Shown here piece after piece: positions 55,322 to 61,891 of a DNA stretch of 64,000 nucleotides. Positions within the stretch are counted from its first letter, which is position 1. Each line of letters opens with the position of its first letter. The notes under the pieces were generated by a model. It worked only from the letters and a program-made list of their open reading frames with translations, searched no databases and was not told the origin of the DNA. Position numbers and translations under genes: made by a program. Origin of the DNA: Bacteroidota bacterium (GTDB lineage: Bacteria > Bacteroidota > Bacteroidia > UKL13-3); assembly GCA_027487835.1 (NCBI GenBank), contig JAIYCU010000013.1:1-64000 (forward strand), written 5' to 3'.

Positions 55322-56197
55322 ATGAAATTAGTTAAACCAGAAAAATTAAATCTCTTAACACACAAAGAACTTAATGAAAGTTGGGTGCAACAAGTTATTG
55401 CCGACGATCCAACAATTTTAGGACTTGGCGACCTAATTTTAAAAGATAAAGAAAGAATACACCCAAAAGCAGGTCGCCTTGATATTTTACTTCAAGATGC
55501 AGAAAGTAAAAGAAGATATGAAGTTGAAATCCAACTTGGGAAAGTGGACGAAAGCCATATAATTAGAACTATTGAATATTGGGATATTGAAAGAAAACGT
55601 TATCCTCAATATGACCATTGTGCCGTTATTATTGCTGAAGACATTACAAGCAGGTTTTTAAATGTAATTGGGTTATTTAATGGATATATACCATTAATAG
55701 CAATTCAAATGTCTGCTTATCAATTAAATGATAATGAAGTTTCTTTGATATTCACAACTGTTCTTGATGAACTCAATTTAGGACTCGTGGAAGAAGATGA
55801 AGAAACAAAAGAAGTCACTGACAGAAATTATTGGGAAACTAATAAAGGAACAAAACAAACGGTTGCATTAGCTGACCAACTTTTGGAAATCGTAAAAGAA
55901 TTTAGTCCAAATTTAGAATTGAAATACAATAAGTATTACATAGGACTTGCGAAAAATGGACAACCAAATAACTTTGCAATTTTCAGAGCCAAGAAAAGTA
56001 GTTTGTTACTAGAAATTAGACTAAAACAATCACCTGAAATCCAAGACAAACTAGATGAAGCAAAACTTGACACAATGGATTATGAAAACAAATGGGGACG
56101 TTATAGAATTAGAGTAGATAAAAACGATATTACAAAACATAAAGAACTTTTAAAGAACTTAATGAAACAATCATATGGAATGGTAACTGACGAATAA
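55322..56197 (+). CDS. PD-(D/E)XK nuclease-like protein
   Basis: A 291-residue cytoplasmic protein. The segment AGRLDILLQDAESKRRYEVEIQLGKVDESHIIRTIEYWD has Asp54 followed 13 residues later by E67-V-E69-I-Q71, the order of a PD-(D/E)XK active site, with Gln in the place of the usual Lys neighbour. HIIRTIEYW is a phrase seen in DUF91/NucS-like and related nuclease-fold proteins. The C-terminal ~100 residues (KYYIGLAKNGQPNNFAIFRAKKSSLLLEIRLK) resemble a DUF5655-like beta domain. A DNA-cleaving or DNA-binding defence role is plausible but unproven. It is transcribed from module copy 6 and followed by a possible decayed attC. Confidence 0.72.
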   Translation: MKLVKPEKLNLLTHKELNESWVQQVIADDPTILGLGDLILKDKERIHPKAGRLDILLQDAESKRRYEVEIQLGKVDESHIIRTIEYWDIERKRYPQYDHCAVIIAEDITSRFLNVIGLFNGYIPLIAIQMSAYQLNDNEVSLIFTTVLDELNLGLVEEDEETKEVTDRNYWETNKGTKQTVALADQLLEIVKEFSPNLELKYNKYYIGLAKNGQPNNFAIFRAKKSSLLLEIRLKQSPEIQDKLDEAKLDTMDYENKWGRYRIRVDKNDITKHKELLKNLMKQSYGMVTDE

Positions 56198-56208
56198 AAA
56201 AAGCAGAA

Positions 56209-56336
56209 AGCACAACAACAGTTACACGAGATTTGGGTTTTAGGTAAACTATAAATTTGGTTTTGTACTTAAAAGTTAAGGCATAAATCGAAGAGTTAAG
56301 GCATGCTTTTTCCAAACCTTGGGAAGCTGCAAACAG
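56209..56336 (+). other. Possible decayed attC-like site
   Basis: CAGTTACACGAGATTTGG near the left pairs imperfectly (13 of 19) with CCAAACCTTGGGAAGCTGC near the right, which is followed by AAACAGTGATG, comparable to AAATCGTTATG in site B. No core complementarity can be shown, so this is tentative. Confidence 0.35.
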
Positions 56337-56376
56337 TGATGTAATATTTTAGAAAACCTGACAGATAACAAGAACT

Positions 56377-58206
56377 ATGGCAATATTAAGTCCGACATTT
56401 GAGGCAATAAAAAGGCAAAAGGTACAGCCGACAGAAGGCGAATGGACTTTATTAAATTTCTTGTTGGACAACTTGGACGACACTTATCAAATTTGTTATC
56501 AACCATATCTTAATGGCGATAATCCCGACTTTGCAATTATGCGAAAAGAAAGCGGCGTTTTACTCATCGAAGTTAAAGACTGGAATTTAAATCAATATTA
56601 TGTTGATGAAAAAACAAAATGGAGATTACAAAAGGACAACACGCCAATTAAATCACCACTTAATCAAGTTGAGAAATATAAATCAAATTTATTTCATTTA
56701 CATATAGAAGAACTTTTCAAAAAAAGTGTAAAAAGCAAAAATCATTGGGCAACTGTAAATTGTGCAGTCTATTTCCACAATGCAACTGAACAAAATTTAA
56801 CAAGTTTCTTACTTGACGGTTTTGATAAACAAGAAGATGAGTCATATAGAAAATTTGTTAGTTATTTTGGGTTATTAGGCTATAACTCTCTTACCAAAGA
56901 CAAACTAAATTCGCTTCTAACAAGATTTTGGCTAAACAAAACATCATATTACTTTGATGAAACACTTTACAACAGCTTTCAACGGTATTTAAAACCTCCA
57001 ATTCATCAATTAGAAGAAGGGATAAATATAATTTATTCAAAAGAACAGCAAGAACTAATCAGAAGTGAAGTACGACCAAGAAGAAAAATAAAAGGAGTTG
57101 CCGGAAGTGGGAAGACTTTGGTATTAGCAAAACGAGCAGTAAATGCTTACAAAAGAACTGATGATCAAATTTTAGTTTTAACCTATAATCTATCACTTAA
57201 AAATTATATTCACGACAGAATTAGTGATGTTAGAGAAGAATTTAATTGGACTAATTTTTACATAACAAATTACCATCAATTTTTCAAAACACAAGCAAAC
57301 AATTACAATTTAGAAATTCAAAATCTTGGTGCCTGGCAGGATACTTCTTTCTTTGAAAGTGTAAAAAAAAACATAAAAAAATATGATGTAGTTCTAATAG
57401 ATGAAATTCAAGATTATATGCAATCTTGGATAGACATTATTACAACTTACTTCACTCATTCAGAAACAGAGTTTGTCGTTTTTGGAGACGAAAAACAAAA
57501 TATATACGAAAGAGAACTTGACGAAAACAATGAAATTATTGTTCGACAAATTCCTGCACGTTGGAACAAATCTTTAAATGTGTCGCATCGTTTTGCGAGT
57601 AATATTGGAAACATTGCAATAAAATTTCAAAAAAAAATATTTGGACTTAAATATGGTGCAGACGAATTAAAGGTAATGTCTCAATTTGATTTTGAAAAAC
57701 GGATAATCGAATACCACTTTTTCCATGCATTTACAGCAGATCTTTTATTTGAAAAGGTTTACAATGTTTTGGAACGTAATCAAATTCACTCTTCTGATGC
57801 AGGAATCTTATGCTCAAAAGTTGAAATTTTAAGAGCTATTGACTTTTCTATACGAACAATAAAACACGAAAACACTTCAACTACATTTGAAAGTCAAGAA
57901 GAATATTTAGAATACAAAGACAATAATTCCAATATTGAAGAAATTAGAAGATTAAGAAAGAATCATTTTTATATGAAAACTGGAACTGTCAAACTTTCAA
58001 CTATTCATAGTTTTAAAGGTTGGGAAATAGACACTCTATTTTTATTCATTGAAAAAGAAGAAAACGAAAAGGAATTTGTAAATGCCGAACTAATTTATAC
58101 TGGACTTACAAGAGCAAGAAAAAATTTAATTATTTTCAATTTAGATAACAGAAAGTATGACGAATTTTTTAAAGCTGAAATTGAAATAAAATTTGAACAC
58201 AAATAA
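56377..58206 (+). CDS. NERD nuclease-domain / superfamily 1 helicase
   Basis: A 609-residue protein. The N-terminal NERD domain (about 15-120) has PDFAIMRKESGVLLIEVKDW, with the Asp and E-x-K of a PD-(D/E)XK-type fold. From residue 240 an SF1 (UvrD/Rep-like) helicase follows: Walker A GVAGSGKT (240-247), Walker B LIDEIQDY with D342-E343, motif III-like VFGDEKQNIYER, and the C-terminal motifs STIHSFKGWEIDTLFLF and IYTGLTRARKNLIIF. NERD-helicases are frequent in phage-defence islands and likely unwind and cut DNA. No palindrome module lies immediately upstream; it starts ~40 bp after the possible decayed attC. It is complete and full length. Confidence 0.88.
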   Translation: MAILSPTFEAIKRQKVQPTEGEWTLLNFLLDNLDDTYQICYQPYLNGDNPDFAIMRKESGVLLIEVKDWNLNQYYVDEKTKWRLQKDNTPIKSPLNQVEKYKSNLFHLHIEELFKKSVKSKNHWATVNCAVYFHNATEQNLTSFLLDGFDKQEDESYRKFVSYFGLLGYNSLTKDKLNSLLTRFWLNKTSYYFDETLYNSFQRYLKPPIHQLEEGINIIYSKEQQELIRSEVRPRRKIKGVAGSGKTLVLAKRAVNAYKRTDDQILVLTYNLSLKNYIHDRISDVREEFNWTNFYITNYHQFFKTQANNYNLEIQNLGAWQDTSFFESVKKNIKKYDVVLIDEIQDYMQSWIDIITTYFTHSETEFVVFGDEKQNIYERELDENNEIIVRQIPARWNKSLNVSHRFASNIGNIAIKFQKKIFGLKYGADELKVMSQFDFEKRIIEYHFFHAFTADLLFEKVYNVLERNQIHSSDAGILCSKVEILRAIDFSIRTIKHENTSTTFESQEEYLEYKDNNSNIEEIRRLRKNHFYMKTGTVKLSTIHSFKGWEIDTLFLFIEKEENEKEFVNAELIYTGLTRARKNLIIFNLDNRKYDEFFKAEIEIKFEHK

Positions 58207-58395
58207 AAAAAACAACACATAAGACGAGTTTTACATAAGAGGCGATTCAGCGCTCATAATCAGTTTTGACTTTAATTAAATATTTAGTTTTCAAAAAAAA
58301 ACATTAGTACTAAAATGAAAGTAAGCGCTACAAAATCCGCTTCTTCACCAAGCGCCAAAAATCGATAATTTATAGCTAACCCCTATTTTTAAATA
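58207..58395. other. Intergenic stretch, nothing recognised
   Basis: AT-rich DNA after the helicase gene. I see no terminator hairpin, attC-like palindrome or reading frame here; module copy 7 begins directly after it. Confidence 0.5.
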
Positions 58396-58488
58396 TACCC
58401 ACTTATGGGTATTTTTTGAGTGAGGGGGATTGGGTATGTTTGTTTTAATAACCGAGGTGAAGTTTTGATTATTGAATGGTTATGCTTA
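58396..58488 (+). promoter_or_regulatory. Palindrome-promoter-core module, copy 7
   Basis: TACCCACTTATGGGTA (58396-58411), 23 nt, TATGTTTG (58435-58442), 36 nt, core GTTATGCTTA (58479-58488). The layout is identical to copies 2 and 5. No attC-like site with the complementary TAAGCATAAC is found after the following gene. Confidence 0.75.
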
Positions 58489-58542
58489 ATTCATTAGTAA
58501 TAGTTAAATTTCTAGAAAACAAATATAAAACTTGAAATAATT

Positions 58543-59508
58543 ATGGGAGCTGTTGTATTTCCAATTCAAAAATTTTACGACCAGACTTCTGAGTTAGTTG
58601 GTATAAAGTCAGGACTTCTTTTAAGTGACACAGATATAAACAGCATCTTAAAAGAGAAATTTGAGGACACCTTTCTTGACAATCAAAGCAAAGATCAAAT
58701 TATCAGATTAAGATCTGAGGCGATTGAATTAATGATAAAATATATAAGGATTAGGATAGGTAATATCCCATCTGCTCCCAAAGTGAACTACTACAAAATA
58801 TTAGCAAAGTATCTTAAAGACATAGAAGATTTTAAAATTCACGGTTTATATCTTGGTTATGCCATAAATCAAACCAATTTAGGTCTAGAAATGACGTATG
58901 AATCTCTAAAGAAGGAAATTTCCAAAAACAAAAAGTTAAATGATGAATTAATCGATGCTCTAACGTTTACTATTATGGAACAAATTGACGATGGAATTAC
59001 CTTTCCTCCTTCATATAATCTTGACGGTGCAGCTCCTCTACAATCTTTATTTGAACTCGAAGTATTCCCTATGTCTGACAATACATTCATTGATCAAAAG
59101 TTCATTGACTACTTAGCAGTTAATGGAAATGAAATTGAAGAAATCCATTGGAGAAACTTTGAGCGATTTGTCGCTGAATATTTCCAGAGACAAGGACTGA
59201 CGGTGGTTTTAGGCTCTGGACAAAATGATGGAGGTGTTGATATTCGAGTATTCAACGAAAAGAATACAAAAGATCCCCTGATATTAATTCAATGCAAAAG
59301 ATATAAGTCTGAAAATAAAGTATCAATTGAGACCGTTAAAGCTTTCCACTCGGATGTTGTCTATGAAAATGCGAAACTAGGATTAATAGCAACGACAAGT
59401 AGAGTTGCGACTGGAGGGAAGAAAGTTGTTAATGCCCGGAACTACAACATTTCCGTAGCAGAGAAGGAAAATGTCAAAAAGTGGGCCACAACAATGTGGA
59501 ATAAATGA
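58543..59508 (+). CDS. Mrr-type restriction endonuclease
   Basis: A 321-residue protein. The N-terminal ~190 residues are a helical domain I do not recognise. The C-terminal Mrr_cat domain starts at about 200 (HWRNFERFVAEYFQRQGLTVVLGS). The PD-(D/E)XK-type site is visible as D233 in GGVDIRV and Q250-C-K252 in ILIQCKRYKS, followed by the typical SIETVKAFHSD and LIATTSRVATGG. Mrr proteins cut methylated or stalled DNA and serve as type IV restriction enzymes. The gene has its own module (copy 7) about 55 bp upstream. Its product could conflict with the methyltransferase encoded from 61892 if that modifies the same sites. Confidence 0.87.
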   Translation: MGAVVFPIQKFYDQTSELVGIKSGLLLSDTDINSILKEKFEDTFLDNQSKDQIIRLRSEAIELMIKYIRIRIGNIPSAPKVNYYKILAKYLKDIEDFKIHGLYLGYAINQTNLGLEMTYESLKKEISKNKKLNDELIDALTFTIMEQIDDGITFPPSYNLDGAAPLQSLFELEVFPMSDNTFIDQKFIDYLAVNGNEIEEIHWRNFERFVAEYFQRQGLTVVLGSGQNDGGVDIRVFNEKNTKDPLILIQCKRYKSENKVSIETVKAFHSDVVYENAKLGLIATTSRVATGGKKVVNARNYNISVAEKENVKKWATTMWNK

Positions 59509-59862
59509 GCAAAAAACTAACGGTTTTATGCTCTTGAAGACTTGAATGCTAATTTGAAATCACACCCACTTTATAGAAAAGTGGAACGACCTCCTAACAG
59601 CCAAAGTTTCGCTGTGCCTGCAAGCCAAGCCATGAATTGAAAATCATCGAATACCTATAAAACAATTAACCTAATGTGATAAACTCTAGTTGAAAGCAGA
59701 TTGCTTTGGATAGTACTAACATAGACCAACATGATTGTACTAACTATTTTCTCCAATTCCTGAATTTCATTTAACTAATTTCTTTAAATTCGAAACGATC
59801 TAAAAGACATTTTGCTCCTTGCATTTGAAAGGTTTGAGATAGGACGCAATTTTTATTAAATT
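59509..59862. other. Intergenic stretch after the Mrr gene
   Basis: A weak partial match to the module palindrome (CACCCACTTTATAG at about 59573) is followed by CCTAACAGCC and GCCTGCAAGCC, which vaguely recall attC arms. No complementary core pair exists, so I leave it unassigned. No reading frame or terminator is visible. Confidence 0.4.
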
Positions 59863-60291
59863 ATGGAAATAGGTGATTATGATTTATATGAAGGTGGGAA
59901 AATAACCTTTAAAGCGACTGTAGGTAAAGTTATCTATAGGATAAAAAGGGCTCCTAAAAATATTATGCAGTCAGGTGATGACTCATTCTTAACCAATTTT
60001 TGGGATGAGGTTTGTGTTCAAGTGCAAGATGAATATTGGACTTGCTGGAGCTTATATGAGTATTATATTGAACAAACAATTTTGAGTATTATAGATGCTT
60101 TAACTTACAACAAAAGGAGAGCGTTGTCTTATTTTTTGTATTGGGAAAAAGAATTTGAAGAGCCTCATGAAGATTTAGGATATTACCCAGACTTGTGCCA
60201 AGAGATGTTACTAAACGAGATTTTGGAATTGGCATTAAATTATAGAAACTTAAAGATTCAAAAATATTTGGATAGTCGTTATTTAGATTAA
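59863..60291 (+). CDS. Hypothetical protein
   Basis: A 142-residue, acidic, aromatic-rich protein (WTCWSLYEYYIEQ, ALSYFLYWEKEFEEPHEDL). It is mostly helical by appearance, with no signal peptide or membrane segment. I recognise no family. The start MEIGDYDLYEGGKITF is the first ATG of the frame. It is followed 17 bp later by another unknown small gene (60309), so the two probably form a pair. Their position just before a WYL regulator and a DNA methyltransferase suggests an accessory or immunity role, but nothing in the sequence proves it. Confidence 0.7.
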   Translation: MEIGDYDLYEGGKITFKATVGKVIYRIKRAPKNIMQSGDDSFLTNFWDEVCVQVQDEYWTCWSLYEYYIEQTILSIIDALTYNKRRALSYFLYWEKEFEEPHEDLGYYPDLCQEMLLNEILELALNYRNLKIQKYLDSRYLD

Positions 60292-60308
60292 TGCAAGTTT
60301 GAAATCTA

Positions 60309-60767
60309 ATGGAATTTGAAAATTTATATAATAAAAGTCTAGTTAAAGAGCTTAAAAAACTTCTCAATATGATAGACGATACATTTTCACACCTAAAAGA
60401 AAATGGTCATGATGTTTCCTTGTTTGAAATGGGAGAAAGGAAAAGTAAACAAAACAAGATGGATTGGAGTGATTATGGCTTCTATCTTTACAGTAGGGAT
60501 GAGAAAACAATTATTTTTATTGGAATGTGGCTAAGCTATTGGGCGCAAACTGGTAACCCACTTACCTTATTCTTATACTCCTATGTTGACAATAAAGATA
60601 GGAAACTAAAGCATGAAAGGTTAAACTCATACATTACCAAACGTAAGGAAATTTTCAATGACCTTGATGAATTTCAAGAATATCTAAATATTAGCATTAA
60701 TAAGCCCTTATTCAATAATTTTAATGATTATATTAGTCTTATTCAAAGGGTTTATGGTTTTACCTAG
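60309..60767 (+). CDS. Hypothetical protein
   Basis: A 152-residue soluble protein with a helical start (LYNKSLVKELKKLLNMIDDTF), a central beta-type stretch (YGFYLYSRDEKTIIFIGMWLSYW) and a helical end. No family is recognised. The layout, a helix followed by strands with a tryptophan-rich WLSYWAQTGNPL segment, resembles small proteins that sense or inhibit partner enzymes, but that is only an impression. It starts 17 bp after the 59863 gene and ends 55 bp before the WYL regulator. Confidence 0.7.
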   Translation: MEFENLYNKSLVKELKKLLNMIDDTFSHLKENGHDVSLFEMGERKSKQNKMDWSDYGFYLYSRDEKTIIFIGMWLSYWAQTGNPLTLFLYSYVDNKDRKLKHERLNSYITKRKEIFNDLDEFQEYLNISINKPLFNNFNDYISLIQRVYGFT

Positions 60768-60822
60768 GCAATTAGCATGAAAGTATAATGTTAATCAAAA
60801 AATTTAACTTTAAATTACCCTA

Positions 60823-61833
60823 ATGGCGACAAACAAACATGCAACCATCCGTTACCTTGCTTTAGATAGATGCTTTAGCAATTTCGGCAAAAGGTTTTTT
60901 ATTGAAAATTTGATAGAGGCATGTAACCAAGCCATATACGACTATTCTGGCATCAATGACGGAATCAAGCGTAGACAAATTTTTGATGATATCGCCTATA
61001 TGGAGAGTAGCAGTGGTTGGGAAATTCCATTAGAAAGACATAAAGATGGAAGAAGGGTATATTATAGATATTCTGATAAATCATTTTCCATCAAAAGCCA
61101 AGGAATTAATCAAGCTGAGGCGGAACAATTAAAAGAGACCTTGAATATTTTGACTCGATTCAAAGGAATGCCTCAATTTGAATGGATAGAAGAAATGCGA
61201 GTAAGGCTTGAAGAAACATTTAAGTTAAAAGGGAATGCCCAATCGACAGTTGGGTTTGAACAGAACCCTTATCTAAAAGGATTAAGCCACTTCACTGGGT
61301 TGTTTAACGCGATTCAAAATGAAGTAGCTCTTCAAATACGTTATCAGGGATTTAAGCAAAGTAAGCCTTCACATGTTATTTTACATCCTTGGTATTTAAA
61401 ACAATATAATAATCGATGGTTTCTATTCGGACTAAATGATGAATTTAAAACTATCACAAACTTTGCACTTGACAGAATTATTGAGTTTGAGGATTCAAAA
61501 GTGAAGTTTTATAAAAATGAGGAGCTAAACTTCGATGAATATTTTGAGGATGTAGTGGGTGTAACTGTTAAGAAAGATGCTCCAATAGAAACGCTTTTGA
61601 TAAAAGTAAATAAAGAAATTTGGCCATATATTGAGAGTAAACCATTACATGGTTCTCAAAAAGTAAAAAATAAAACAGAAGCAGAAGTTATTATTGAACT
61701 CAGTATGCAGGTTAATCATGAACTGCTAGCATTGTTGTTTTCCTATATGGATCAACTTGAATTAGTGGAGCCCGACTCGGTTAGACAATCGATTAAACAT
61801 GTTTCTAATTCCATATATAAAAAGTATTTTTAA
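60823..61833 (+). CDS. WYL-domain transcriptional regulator
   Basis: A 336-residue protein. The N-terminal region is a winged-helix DNA-binding domain (RQIFDDIAYMESSSGWEIPLERHKDGRRVYYRY). The WYL domain follows at about 160-245 (NEVALQIRYQGFKQSKPSHVILHPWYLKQYNNRWFLFGLNDE), with a C-terminal WCX-like extension (ETLLIKVNKEIWPYIESKPLHGSQ). WYL proteins bind nucleic acids or nucleotides and frequently act as repressors of defence operons, as BrxR and CapW do. It reads toward the adjacent methyltransferase gene, 58 bp downstream, and is the likely regulator of that locus. Confidence 0.88.
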   Translation: MATNKHATIRYLALDRCFSNFGKRFFIENLIEACNQAIYDYSGINDGIKRRQIFDDIAYMESSSGWEIPLERHKDGRRVYYRYSDKSFSIKSQGINQAEAEQLKETLNILTRFKGMPQFEWIEEMRVRLEETFKLKGNAQSTVGFEQNPYLKGLSHFTGLFNAIQNEVALQIRYQGFKQSKPSHVILHPWYLKQYNNRWFLFGLNDEFKTITNFALDRIIEFEDSKVKFYKNEELNFDEYFEDVVGVTVKKDAPIETLLIKVNKEIWPYIESKPLHGSQKVKNKTEAEVIIELSMQVNHELLALLFSYMDQLELVEPDSVRQSIKHVSNSIYKKYF

Positions 61834-61891
61834 CTATGCACTTGCACTGCACAATAAGATATAACCTTTGTTGAACATTAAATGAGATGCT

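Noticed and set aside
59560..59630. A further attC-like site after the Mrr gene
   Set aside because: Arm-like fragments exist, but nothing complements the core at 58479, so there is no evidence beyond chance similarity.
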